The translations under genes were made by a program, and so were the position numbers. This document shows, piece after piece, positions 14,878-23,242 of a DNA stretch of 38,414 nt. Source of the DNA: Cyanobacteria bacterium UBA2855 (GTDB taxonomy: Bacteria; Cyanobacteriota; Vampirovibrionia; Gastranaerophilales; Gastranaerophilaceae). Where the stretch lies: positions 1 through 38,414 of the forward strand of contig DEFJ01000003.1 in assembly GCA_002350725.1 (NCBI GenBank), in the 5' to 3' direction. The stretch's first letter is position 1. Every line of letters starts with the position of its first letter. Below the pieces are notes generated by a model, which ran no database searches, was not told the origin of the DNA, and saw only the letters and a list, made by a program, of their open reading frames with translations.

Positions 14878-15792
14878 ATGAAAAGCATAAAAGATTTTGC
14901 AAAAGAATTATCATTAGATGTAAGTACTATCGAAAAATTAACAAGAGATAACTTCAATTATTATCATTTTACAATTCCGAAAGGAAATGGAGAAAAAAGA
15001 TTAATTACGGCGCCTAAAGGCAAATTGAAAGTTATTCAAAAATGGATTCTAGTAAACTACTTAGAAAAATTTGCTGTATCGGAATGTGCTACTGCATTTA
15101 TTAAAGGTAAACAGGGGATTCGAGTAAATGCAGAATCTCATCAAGGTAATAAATATATTTTGGAATTTGACCTAAAAGATTTTTTCCCTAATATTAGTTT
15201 TTGGGATGTTCAAAATTTATTTTTAAGAATGAATTTAAGCCAAAAACTTTCTATTTTGTTTGCAAAATTATGTACATATGATGGTTACCTCCCTCAAGGT
15301 GCAATAACATCTCCATATCTTTCAAATTTAATATGTTATGATTTGGATTTAAAATTATTAGAATTATGTGATTATTACGATATAACATATACTAGATATG
15401 CAGATGATCTTACATTCTCTTCAGACGAGTTATATTTATTATTAAGCTTAATGAAGGATATAAGTAATATAATACGCTATTATGGTTTTAAAATAAATTA
15501 TGAAAAAACAAAAGTTTTACTTCCTTCAAATAAACAAACTATAACAGGGATAACAGTTAATAATGGTGAAATTAAAGTAGACAAAAAATTAAAACGAATG
15601 GTAAGAGCAAAACTATATTATGGAATAAAAAATAACGATATCAAAAATTTTGATATATTATTAGGTTTTATATCGTATATTTGTTCGATTGAAATTGGTT
15701 ACAAATCTAAAATGGTTTCTTATATAAAATACTTATTAAAAAAATTTGGGAAAAATGACATCTGGGGACTTATAAATATTTTAGATAAATAA
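14878..15792 (+). CDS. Retron reverse transcriptase
   Basis: This 304-residue protein has the full retron layout: an N-terminal substrate-binding segment (IPKGNGEKRLITAPKGKLK), the retron signature NAxxH at residues 84-88 (NAESH), motif A in LEFDLKDFFPNI, YADD at 174-177 as the catalytic metal site, and the ITG version of the VTG motif at 222-224 followed by VNNG. The C-terminal region, which recognises the msr stem, is present, and the length is normal for the family. It starts 7 bases after the a2 arm, with no ideal ribosome site at the usual distance, since AGGAG is inside a2. Folding of the a1/a2 duplex could therefore restrain its translation. Confidence 0.93.
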   Translation: MKSIKDFAKELSLDVSTIEKLTRDNFNYYHFTIPKGNGEKRLITAPKGKLKVIQKWILVNYLEKFAVSECATAFIKGKQGIRVNAESHQGNKYILEFDLKDFFPNISFWDVQNLFLRMNLSQKLSILFAKLCTYDGYLPQGAITSPYLSNLICYDLDLKLLELCDYYDITYTRYADDLTFSSDELYLLLSLMKDISNIIRYYGFKINYEKTKVLLPSNKQTITGITVNNGEIKVDKKLKRMVRAKLYYGIKNNDIKNFDILLGFISYICSIEIGYKSKMVSYIKYLLKKFGKNDIWGLINILDK

Positions 15793-15871
15793 TTCACGTA
15801 TTTTTTAACTGCGAAAAAAAGAACACCGTTTAATGTGCTAATTAAATTATTTATCAGTCATTTATATGGGA

Positions 15872-16516
15872 CTAACATTTCCAAGGATTTATTAAATTAG
15901 CATAATCATCTGGAAATTGGAAATGTTTTATTTGATTCCATTTAAAACGATAAAAATCATTTTCTCCGCTGGCAGATAGCAAGTTATGTACACAATATTT
16001 TTTCTGTGGTGGTGGACAAATAACAATCTTCTTTTCCGGATATAGTTCTTTAACTCTTTTTACAACCGGTACATAATCATTATCTTCACTTAATAAATAT
16101 GCCATATCAAAACTATTTGTCATAGATTTTTCTAATAATGTTATCGCTACATTTACATCTGTATGTTTTTCTTCGTGTTTCAATATCTTTTCATCAGGTC
16201 TCTTTTGTTTGCAATCTTTGCAAGGATAAATGTATTTCTCTTTAAATTCTCCTAAAACTACTTTTACCCCGGAAGCTTTTAGGGCTTTAAGATAAATTCT
16301 GTGCCTCGCTTGTGATTCAGGACTTCTATGCTTGGCAATTGCTGAAAAGAAAATAACTTCAAGTTCAAAATCATCTGATTTTAGGTAACTTTTTATAGCT
16401 GATGTCAACAATGATTTGTAATCAAGCCACTTAACACAAATTTGCTGATGCTTTTGATAAAGTGCCAATTTGTGATAATAATTAAAGCCATCTATAAGAA
16501 CTAAAATCTTTTTCAT
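15872..16516 (-). CDS. NYN-domain (PIN-like) ribonuclease, DUF88/LabA type
   Basis: The protein has 214 residues from the ATG at 16516. A longer reading from 16552 adds 12 residues that do not fit the family, which begins with a beta strand and Asp (KKILVLIDGFNYYH). Acidic catalytic residues appear in VLIDGFN, HTDVNVAI and SEDNDYVPVV, the NYN pattern for a metal-dependent RNase. An insert at about 110-118 (YPCKDCKQK) supplies a CxxC pair, perhaps half a zinc site. It is a single gene, divergent from the small-gene operon at 16820 and convergent with the retron RT. NYN proteins in defence islands probably cleave RNA, but the substrate here is unknown. Confidence 0.82.
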   Translation of the reverse strand: MKKILVLIDGFNYYHKLALYQKHQQICVKWLDYKSLLTSAIKSYLKSDDFELEVIFFSAIAKHRSPESQARHRIYLKALKASGVKVVLGEFKEKYIYPCKDCKQKRPDEKILKHEEKHTDVNVAITLLEKSMTNSFDMAYLLSEDNDYVPVVKRVKELYPEKKIVICPPPQKKYCVHNLLSASGENDFYRFKWNQIKHFQFPDDYANLINPWKC

Positions 16517-16554
16517 GCTTCTAATTATACTGCAAATCCAAATATAACGCAAAC

Positions 16555-16632
16555 GACAGGCATTAAGCCTGTCATTTGAACCATAGAATAAATCTATGGC
16601 GAGTATATCTTTTTGATTAACAATTTTGTTAA
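16555..16632. promoter_or_regulatory. Two tandem perfect hairpins and a palindrome
   Basis: GACAGGC/GCCTGTC (16555-16573) and CCATAGA/TCTATGG (16581-16599) are two perfect 7-bp stems, each with a 5-base loop, separated by 7 bases. TTAACAATTTTGTTAA (16617-16632) is a palindrome just beyond. All lie between divergent genes. They could be RNA regulators of the NYN gene or protein-binding sites. No T-run follows either hairpin. Confidence 0.5.
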
Positions 16633-16706
16633 TATCTCTGTTACTAATATCATTATTTACTATTTTAATGATTTTGTCAATCCTTCATTCAAGATACGTT
16701 TAATTG

Positions 16707-16726
16707 CCGTTCAATTTGTGTTCAAA
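16707..16726 (+). promoter_or_regulatory. Direct-repeat box shared with the McrBC promoter
   Basis: CCGTTCAATTTGTGTTCAAA contains GTTCAA twice with an 11-bp period, and a third GTTCAAA follows at 16735-16741. The same 20-bp pattern, differing only in four middle bases, lies on the minus strand at 20752-20733 ahead of the mcrB-like gene. Probably a regulator-binding site for the small-gene operon starting at 16820. Confidence 0.5.
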
Positions 16727-16819
16727 ATTATTGTGTTCAAATGATACGGTTTGAGGAACATATACTTGATGTTTTTCATTGAAAGAGTGATGAATTGTGT
16801 AGCTTGAAAGGAGCATAAA

Positions 16820-17032
16820 ATGATTGAAATTGGTAAAAAGTACAGATTAAAAAAGTTAAAAGGTTGGTTTGAAAAAGATAGCGAAGAATTTACAGTTGTA
16901 TGTTTTGGCGAAAACAATATTGTTGGCTGCATTGCACCAAATGGTAAAAAATATGTGTTTGATAAAGATTTTTTGATTGACCCAGATAAGCCGGATGAGA
17001 TATACGCAGATATTCAAATAACAAAAGGATAA
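16820..17032 (+). CDS. Small protein, unknown (first of two)
   Basis: This 70-residue protein has an excellent ribosome site (GAAAGGAG) and is probably beta-rich: alternating hydrophobic strands around EEFTVVCFGENNIVGCIAPNGKKYVF, with an acidic end. There is no signal or membrane segment. The family is not recognised. The stop is 3 bases before the next start, so the two small genes are an operon. It shares an upstream 20-bp box with the McrBC operon and converges on mcrC, which may mean that it modulates that system or is a separate small antitoxin-like pair. Confidence 0.65.
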   Translation: MIEIGKKYRLKKLKGWFEKDSEEFTVVCFGENNIVGCIAPNGKKYVFDKDFLIDPDKPDEIYADIQITKG

Positions 17033-17035
17033 ATT

Positions 17036-17227
17036 ATGGTCAAAAAAGATTATAAGCTATATGGGACAAAGATTTTAAACTTAAAAACTCAAGAAATCGG
17101 ATTGTTAATTTGCTTATGGGAAAACAAATATGCCGATAAAACAGTAGATTTTGCAACCTGCGTTGATAAAATCGGCAAACGATACAATATTGAACTTGAT
17201 AATATAAGAGGGTTTGAAGACGACTAA
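17036..17227 (+). CDS. Small protein, unknown (second of two)
   Basis: This 63-residue protein directly follows the previous small gene, whose last codons provide AAAGGAT as ribosome site. The pattern of short strands (IGLLICLWENKYADKTVDFATCVD) and an acidic C-terminus resembles its neighbour, so the two may be distant relatives or partners. No family is recognised. The gene ends 19 bases before the convergent end of the mcrC-like gene. Confidence 0.6.
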   Translation: MVKKDYKLYGTKILNLKTQEIGLLICLWENKYADKTVDFATCVDKIGKRYNIELDNIRGFEDD

Positions 17228-17245
17228 TAAACAAAAATATAGTAA

Positions 17246-18688
17246 CTATTTCTCAAAAAGTTCTTTAATAGCTTTTAGTAAATATTTTTTGTTATCTTCA
17301 TAAATATTTCCTTCATTGGAGTCTAGTATTATGGGGACAAAATATATAACCGTTCCATCAAAAAATTCAAAAGGTTCAATATCTTCAAAATTTTTATTCT
17401 TCGGATATAAAAGTGCTACTTTTACGTTCTCTTTTTTTATACCACAGTTATTTTGAATTAATTTTGCATAGGTATAGATTTGATATAAATCGGCTTGAGT
17501 AATATTCGTTTGATTGTAATATTCATTGTATTGATTGTGTTCTTCGTTAGAAATATTTTCTTCATTTTGTGCTTTTTTCATATTATCCGCAAAGTTGATT
17601 ATCTTGTATTTTGCATCAAAAATTACGTATTTTGTGCAATCTTTGTATTTTTGTGCATCTCTCAGAACAAAATCCATTTTCGTTGCGAACATTTTTTCTT
17701 CCGGTATTAAATAGTTAAATTTTTCTTTAATCACACAGAGTTGCTTTTTATAGTAAAACTTCTTCTCTAAATCCTGGTAATTTTTAAGTAATTTTTCAAC
17801 ATAATTTTCAAATAAATCGTGTAAAGAAAACAAAATTGCAGGAAATTTCTTTTTGCCTCTTCTCGGCCAGAAATATTTATCGTTTAAAAATACTTCCGCA
17901 TAATTCAAGGGTTCATCATATTGCTTATAGAGTCGATTTTCTTGTATTCTTGCAAAATCCTTTATAATATTTTTGCTTTCGTCTATTTCACCAAATTCCT
18001 TGATATATCTGCGAAGTCGTTTTTTATTTTCTTCTTTTTCTGATTTTTTTAAAATATGCAGGCATGCGGTTTTTAAAATTCGGTTTTCAGGAATATTGTC
18101 CGTAAACTCATCGTATTCCACATAAAATTTTTCTTTTGAAACAAAGTTGCGCTTTATGTGCTCCGAAAATTTGATTTTACCTTTGAGATAGGGCAAATTA
18201 TCTTCTTCTGCGTTATAGAACTTCTTAAACCCTTTTTTAAAAAGTTCGTCCATCATATCGCAGAATTTTGAAATAATAAGTTCTCGAAATAACATGCTGT
18301 GCCCGAGTGTTGTGGAAGAATCATTTGCAACCTTAAAATCTTTAAATTTATCAGTAGAATTTAAAAGATTATAAAATATTTTTACGCCGGTATTCTTATC
18401 CTCATTATCTTGGTCGATTTTTGGCAGAATGCAAAATTCCACATCGTCAATTTGAAAATATGCGGTATATTTTGAACATTTGATGATTTCTTTTCCGGCT
18501 TTGCGCTCAATTTTCAGACTTTCAAGATAATTGCCGTCGCATAATTTTTTAATCTTCTCAAAGTGTTTTTTTGAACATTTTTTCTTGCAGATGGAATCTT
18601 CGTTGTTACATTCGGAGCATTCTTTACAGATTTTTTGTCCGCAACATTCTATAATATCATTTTCATATGTTATGACTTGATGAGGCAT
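17246..18688 (-). CDS. McrC-like nuclease subunit with Cys-rich N-terminus
   Basis: This 480-residue protein is McrC-like. The C-terminal half carries the PD-(D/E)XK site as KMDFVLRD followed by VIFDAKYKI (about 345-372) and the family block FSLHDLFENYVEKLL. McrC forms a complex with the McrB GTPase and cuts DNA containing modified cytosine or other marks. Unusual is the start: residues 15-38 hold seven cysteines (CC, CKEC, CNN, C, C), perhaps a zinc-binding module, which standard E. coli McrC does not have. The gene follows mcrB after 2 bases, so they are one operon. The modification recognised cannot be predicted. Confidence 0.88.
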   Translation of the reverse strand: MPHQVITYENDIIECCGQKICKECSECNNEDSICKKKCSKKHFEKIKKLCDGNYLESLKIERKAGKEIIKCSKYTAYFQIDDVEFCILPKIDQDNEDKNTGVKIFYNLLNSTDKFKDFKVANDSSTTLGHSMLFRELIISKFCDMMDELFKKGFKKFYNAEEDNLPYLKGKIKFSEHIKRNFVSKEKFYVEYDEFTDNIPENRILKTACLHILKKSEKEENKKRLRRYIKEFGEIDESKNIIKDFARIQENRLYKQYDEPLNYAEVFLNDKYFWPRRGKKKFPAILFSLHDLFENYVEKLLKNYQDLEKKFYYKKQLCVIKEKFNYLIPEEKMFATKMDFVLRDAQKYKDCTKYVIFDAKYKIINFADNMKKAQNEENISNEEHNQYNEYYNQTNITQADLYQIYTYAKLIQNNCGIKKENVKVALLYPKNKNFEDIEPFEFFDGTVIYFVPIILDSNEGNIYEDNKKYLLKAIKELFEK

Positions 18689-18690
18689 TA

Positions 18691-20694
18691 TTATTCCTCA
18701 TCATCTTGCGTTTTTTGCTTACTTAATCTTTCAAGAATTTTAACCCAATTATCTCCTTCATAAATATTTTCTAACAAGTTTTTGCCTTCTTTATCTTCAC
18801 AATAAAGCACTTTTGCAATTTTGTTTTCGTCATCATAAAAATATTCCTCCAATAGAGGATAAATTTTATTCAAAAATGCACGTTTTAATTTACTTTCCTG
18901 TTCTTCCTGAGTGCCTTTATCAACATTAATAAAGAATGCATGTCCAATTTTATAATTCTTGTCCAATCCACCTATTTTTTCATCAACAATGTTCTTATTT
19001 ATATTTGTCAATACATTTTTCAAGTTAATTGAATTATCTTTTATTTTTATAATTTTGTTTTCCAATAATTTTTCATCCGGAGGCATCTCATCAAAATCAA
19101 AACGGCGTCTTAATGCTGTGTCAAGAAGTGCAATAGAGCGGTCAGCTGTATTCATTGTCCCAATAATATATAAGTTGTTAGGAACGAAGAATGGTTTTTG
19201 AGAGTACGGAAGTGTAACGGTTAACGCATTATCTCCGCCCGCTCTTTTATCCTCTTCTATGAGAGTAATAAGTTCACCAAAGATTTTGGAGATATTTCCA
19301 CGGTTGATTTCATCAATAATCAAGACGTAAGGCTCTTTGTGCGTTAATTGGTTCTTCTCAATTTGTTCTAATGCATGTATAACTGCTAATAATAATGGTT
19401 GCACCCCATTTTCACCTTTGCCTTCTCCCAGTTTATTTGCAACATCAAATAAGTCATTTGTGTTCTCAATCGGTTTGATCTTGTGTTCTTTATAATATTC
19501 TTCAATTTTATATTTTGGCAACGAAGGAGGACTTTGAGTGTTAGTTTGATATTGAAGGCTTTCTCCATTATTTATATAATGTATAACTTGTTCGCTTCTT
19601 AATCCTTTAATTTTGTCACCCTCTTTATATGTACTTTTAAATATATTCCATAATTCATTGAAAGATATTTCCTTATTTACTGTTTTACTTGCTCTATTAC
19701 AAATTTCTTTAAATATCCCATCTTTTTTTGTGTATTTAAGCTTACTGCCATTTTCAAGATCTGGTTTTATTCCTTCAACAAATTCTTCGTAAGAATAAGA
19801 TTGGTGAAACGTAACAAATTCTATGCGTTTTGTTAAATCATCAGATTTTTTCTGAATTTCTTCTTGAAATTTTTCTCTTAGTTTTTCATAAGTTATTGGA
19901 TTCCCTTCGGTATCCTTTCCATAATCATGTGTATCATAATTGTATTTATAATTCTTGTCATCAATGATGCTCATGGCTTTGACGATTGTGTTATATGTTT
20001 TGCCGGTTCCAGGAGGCCCATATAAAATTTGATTTAAAGAAAAGTTTGTTTTATCATTAGGCATTTTTGGTTCTCCTATAAGTGGTTGTTTAGGTTCTAT
20101 ATTTTCAGATGAAAAAATTCCATCATATGCTGGTTCTAATTTTGCAAGATTCAATACTATTTCATTAACGATTTGTTCTGATGTTTTTTTATTATTGAGT
20201 ATAGTTTTTACTATGTTTTTGTTTCCATATTGGTCTTCTTCTATTTCGAAATCAGGAGGCTGATGCTTCAATATTTTTTTATAGCATTCATCAATTTTCT
20301 GTTTTTCTTGACTACTTAAATCATTCTTAATTTCTTGGTAATTTATTTCAGTTGACACTCTAATTCGTAAAAGATTTGTTTGTTTATCTAAGTCTAACAG
20401 TACTGCAATACAGTAAACATCCTTATCGTGGTTTTCTTTTTTATAACGAATCCAAATGTAGTCTTTAAATTTGCTTTCCTGACTAGGATTATGACATGCG
20501 ATTTTAGTTGTTGAATGTTTAAAATTTTTATTTTCAAGTTTTTCGGCAATTTGCTTGTCTAATTTTTTCATTTCATTTATAAAATTTTGTGGAAGATCTT
20601 CTTTTGACATACCGTTATTATATGGTTTTCCCCCATATTCTTTAAAAAAGTTTTCTATTTTATCGAAATCAACAATCTTCCTTTTTTTTATCAT
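18691..20694 (-). CDS. McrB-like AAA+ GTPase
   Basis: This 667-residue protein is McrB-like. Residues about 5-200 form an MrcB_N/DUF3578-like DNA-reading domain (DYIWIRYKK). The AAA+ motor has Walker A YGPPGTGKT near 221-230, Walker B VLIIDEINRGNISKIFGEL and the McrB signature GTMNTADRSIALLDTALRRRF. It translocates DNA using GTP and activates the McrC nuclease. A good ribosome site (AAGGAG) precedes the start. The upstream interval carries a 20-bp direct-repeat box also found before the small-gene operon at 16820. The different N-terminal domain means that the target may not be methylcytosine. Confidence 0.9.
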   Translation of the reverse strand: MIKKRKIVDFDKIENFFKEYGGKPYNNGMSKEDLPQNFINEMKKLDKQIAEKLENKNFKHSTTKIACHNPSQESKFKDYIWIRYKKENHDKDVYCIAVLLDLDKQTNLLRIRVSTEINYQEIKNDLSSQEKQKIDECYKKILKHQPPDFEIEEDQYGNKNIVKTILNNKKTSEQIVNEIVLNLAKLEPAYDGIFSSENIEPKQPLIGEPKMPNDKTNFSLNQILYGPPGTGKTYNTIVKAMSIIDDKNYKYNYDTHDYGKDTEGNPITYEKLREKFQEEIQKKSDDLTKRIEFVTFHQSYSYEEFVEGIKPDLENGSKLKYTKKDGIFKEICNRASKTVNKEISFNELWNIFKSTYKEGDKIKGLRSEQVIHYINNGESLQYQTNTQSPPSLPKYKIEEYYKEHKIKPIENTNDLFDVANKLGEGKGENGVQPLLLAVIHALEQIEKNQLTHKEPYVLIIDEINRGNISKIFGELITLIEEDKRAGGDNALTVTLPYSQKPFFVPNNLYIIGTMNTADRSIALLDTALRRRFDFDEMPPDEKLLENKIIKIKDNSINLKNVLTNINKNIVDEKIGGLDKNYKIGHAFFINVDKGTQEEQESKLKRAFLNKIYPLLEEYFYDDENKIAKVLYCEDKEGKNLLENIYEGDNWVKILERLSKQKTQDDEE

Positions 20695-20732
20695 TTCTAA
20701 CTCCTTTTTCTTTAGAGTATCACAAACATGGG

Positions 20733-20752
20733 TTTGAACATATTTTGAACGG
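20733..20752 (-). promoter_or_regulatory. Direct-repeat box upstream of mcrB
   Basis: On the minus strand the sequence is CCGTTCAAAATATGTTCAAA, matching the box at 16707-16726 in 16 of 20 positions with identical spacing. It ends 38 bp before the mcrB-like start codon and directly abuts the end of the upstream DUF4186 gene. Likely binding site of a shared regulator; the WYL protein encoded at 21116 is a candidate. Confidence 0.5.
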
Positions 20753-21109
20753 TTATAAAACGGGGTTTGAATTCATTTGCCGATTTATCCATTCCATAAT
20801 TACTGAAACAAGGTATTCTTGTTCGGTTGCAGTTAGTTCTCTGTGTTGAGGGAATTTGTGCCATTTTTCGATACAGCCGCGGCAGCAGGTCGCTGTTGCG
20901 TGTTGAGCAATAAAAACTGGATGTCCTCGCATTGGAGTTTGTTTGCCGTCATTCACTGGTTCAGCCGGCGCAACTCTATCTCGAATAAAATCGCAGGCAT
21001 GAGAATGAATCGTATCAAGCCCTTTGTCCTTGATATATTCAAGTTCTTTTGCCCGGAGCTTAAATCTGCTCCTGAATTTTGATTTTGCAAGTCTATCTAA
21101 AATATCCAT
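20753..21109 (-). CDS. DUF4186 protein
   Basis: This 118-residue protein is a full-length DUF4186 member. It has the family blocks KSKFRSRFKLRAKELEYI, DGKQTPMRGHPVFIAQHATA and TCCRGCIEKWHKFP, with conserved His and Cys residues that may bind a metal. The biochemical function is unknown. The gene follows the WYL regulator after 6 bases and should be co-transcribed with it. Members of this family are scattered in many gut bacteria, often next to regulators or phage-related genes. Its place between a WYL protein and McrBC suggests a defence-linked role, though that is guilt by association. Confidence 0.85.
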   Translation of the reverse strand: MDILDRLAKSKFRSRFKLRAKELEYIKDKGLDTIHSHACDFIRDRVAPAEPVNDGKQTPMRGHPVFIAQHATATCCRGCIEKWHKFPQHRELTATEQEYLVSVIMEWINRQMNSNPVL

Positions 21110-21115
21110 AGTCTT

Positions 21116-22099
21116 TTATTTTTGGCTCTCTAATACATCTGACAGGTAGGTTTTGTAGTATTGTTTAAAGGATTCAGGCTTCTTAATTTTCACACTCGTT
21201 CCCCATTTAAACAGTTCTTGGCAGATTGCATATGTTCCGCCGGATGTGAATTTTACCTGAATATTGCCATTTCCAAGTTCTTTCATCTTTTGCGTCGGGT
21301 GAAAATGATAGTTCAAAACGTCATTTTTTACCTCTTTATCAAATTCAAGGGTTATATCTATCGGTGTTTCCTGATAAATTCCGAAAGAATTATTGCAATA
21401 TTCTGTCAAAGAAAAGTTTTCATCTTTTTCAAAATATTCATCAAGCAAAGTTAAACCCTTGATTTTATCAACCTTATACAATCTTAAATCGCTCACATAG
21501 TCGTTATAGCCTACAAGATAGTATTTGTCTGCAATAATTATTCCATAAGGATTAAGTGTAATGGTTTTTGATTTGCCGTCTATATCATAATTAAATTGAA
21601 TCCTCTTGAATGACAGCATCGCATTACGCAGCAATTCCATCGTTTTGCTATCGGTTTTAATTCTCGGATATTGACGAACTGCAAATCCCTCTGATTCCAA
21701 TATCGCTTCAATGTCTGTTTCTAGCCCTCGGGCATTCTTTTGTGGCGTTAATGCTTTAATTTTTGAGATAAGTTCATCAAGTTCTTGTTTGCGGGTATCA
21801 TCGTGCGACACCCCTTTTAAGTATTCAAGGTTGGCAAAATCATCAGCATTAAAGCTTATAAGAGAATTCATTGTACCTTTAACAAACCGCCAGCGTTTCT
21901 TTTTGTCGTTTGACTCCACTTCCTCAATTTTTTCGGGAAACATATCAAACAACAAAGTTTTCATTCTCTCTGCTGACCTGCGAGAACATTCAAAATGCTC
22001 CTGAATATCTGATATACACAGTCCTCTGAAGCTGTTTTGAAACATCATCGCAAGTTCAATTATTTCTTCTGCTTTTCTTAATCTGCTTGGTTCTCTCAT
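21116..22099 (-). CDS. WYL-domain transcriptional regulator
   Basis: This 327-residue protein begins with a winged helix-turn-helix at 25-75 (SDIQEHFECSRRSAERMKTLL). A linker and a WYL domain at about 155-235 follow (IQFNYDIDGKSKTITLNPYGII, YYLVGYN, LRLYKVDKIKGL), then a WCX C-terminal extension. WYL proteins bind nucleic-acid ligands and control many defence islands, usually as repressors released on phage infection. It lies between the DUF4186 gene (6 bases) and the PD-(D/E)XK gene (14 bases upstream), probably in one operon, so it may regulate these genes and the McrBC box downstream. Confidence 0.88.
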   Translation of the reverse strand: MREPSRLRKAEEIIELAMMFQNSFRGLCISDIQEHFECSRRSAERMKTLLFDMFPEKIEEVESNDKKKRWRFVKGTMNSLISFNADDFANLEYLKGVSHDDTRKQELDELISKIKALTPQKNARGLETDIEAILESEGFAVRQYPRIKTDSKTMELLRNAMLSFKRIQFNYDIDGKSKTITLNPYGIIIADKYYLVGYNDYVSDLRLYKVDKIKGLTLLDEYFEKDENFSLTEYCNNSFGIYQETPIDITLEFDKEVKNDVLNYHFHPTQKMKELGNGNIQVKFTSGGTYAICQELFKWGTSVKIKKPESFKQYYKTYLSDVLESQK

Positions 22100-22113
22100 A
22101 GTTACTTTTAATC

Positions 22114-23157
22114 CTATCCTAAACTATCCATAATAATGTCAAAAATTTCGTCCTTGTGTTTTATTAAAGTAGCAATATCTTCATTTACTTTTTCTGATAT
22201 CTCCTGATAGCTGATATCAGACATCTTTGTCTTACCAAACACGTTCTCAAGTGTTTGATACCTATATATAAAATTTGGATTATATCCACAGAATTTTTTA
22301 CTTTCATAATTTCTTGCTTTAGGATAATTTTCTATACAGTTCCTGAACCATATATCATTTTCTACTAATTTAGTTGCAATAGATTCTCTTAATTTGTTAT
22401 CTTCTTCATCTCCATACATAAAACAATAGCGATATTCATTGTATTGTATTTGGATTAAAAATGTTATTCTATGGACAAAATCTTTATATCCCAAAACATT
22501 TACAATTCCTTGTTTATTTCTAAAATCAACAAATGCTGACAAATCGGTATTTTCATTTATATACTCACATAATTCGGAGGTTTTATATTTAATATAAATA
22601 TCTTTCAAATCATCTGATATTTTTTCGTCATAAAAATCATACTTCATCGATTTAGTTTGCGGAAATTCTTCGGAGAGATTTTCAATTACTGAAATATAAT
22701 CTGATATAAGATATTTATGATATCCGTTTGTAAAATTAGTATTATCAAAAACCGTATGCATTCTTTTTGCCAATTCTTTATAACTCAAATATTGCCAATT
22801 CTCCGGTAATTTTACTTCGGGAGCGAGAGATAATAGTATAAATGTTGCTTTTTTATTTTCAAAAAAATTGCTATATTTAGTTAGTTGTTCTTCCCCCGGA
22901 AATGATTTTAATTTGTTTTCGATAACCAAAAATTCATTGTTATTATTTCCCATAGTTACCAATAAATCAAAAACGCATTCCTTGCTATGTTTAACTTGGT
23001 TTTCAAATTTTATATTTTGGGTATTTTTATCCGGCAAAAATATTTTTAAAGTTTCAACAGGATAAGTTTGCCCAAGCCAATTCAAAAAACAAGAGTGGAA
23101 ATTTTCTAAAGAACACATTGACATGCTATAAATAGGTGATTTTTCAATTGTTGACAT
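22114..23157 (-). CDS. PD-(D/E)XK nuclease-family protein (first)
   Basis: This 347-residue protein has an N-terminal PDDEXK_4-type nuclease domain, with Asp in CVFDLLV near 64, the E-N-K triad residues in FLVIENKL near 79-83 and EEQLTKYSNFF behind it. The C-terminal half is helical with no known motif. Proteins of this group occur singly in defence islands, and their DNA target is unknown. A promoter is visible on the minus strand (ATGACG 213-208 of the 23200 block, 16-bp spacer, TATAAT 23191-23186). The upstream box resembles that of the neighbouring second nuclease gene. Confidence 0.75.
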   Translation of the reverse strand: MSTIEKSPIYSMSMCSLENFHSCFLNWLGQTYPVETLKIFLPDKNTQNIKFENQVKHSKECVFDLLVTMGNNNNEFLVIENKLKSFPGEEQLTKYSNFFENKKATFILLSLAPEVKLPENWQYLSYKELAKRMHTVFDNTNFTNGYHKYLISDYISVIENLSEEFPQTKSMKYDFYDEKISDDLKDIYIKYKTSELCEYINENTDLSAFVDFRNKQGIVNVLGYKDFVHRITFLIQIQYNEYRYCFMYGDEEDNKLRESIATKLVENDIWFRNCIENYPKARNYESKKFCGYNPNFIYRYQTLENVFGKTKMSDISYQEISEKVNEDIATLIKHKDEIFDIIMDSLG

Positions 23158-23185
23158 TTTTGGACCCTTTCAAAATTTATCTACA

Positions 23186-23225
23186 ATTATATTGTAAAAC
23201 ATCCATGCGTCATTTTTGGACATAT
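23186..23225 (-). promoter_or_regulatory. Promoter of the first PD-(D/E)XK gene, TGACGCATG box
   Basis: On the minus strand ATATGTCCAAAAATGACG (23225-23208) is followed by CATGGATG. ATGACG acts as a -35 with a 16-bp spacer to TATAAT (23191-23186). The box resembles the one before the second nuclease gene and, more loosely, the exact 18-bp boxes in the DnaB-RT block. Confidence 0.55.
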
Positions 23226-23242
23226 GATTGGCGAAAAATAAT

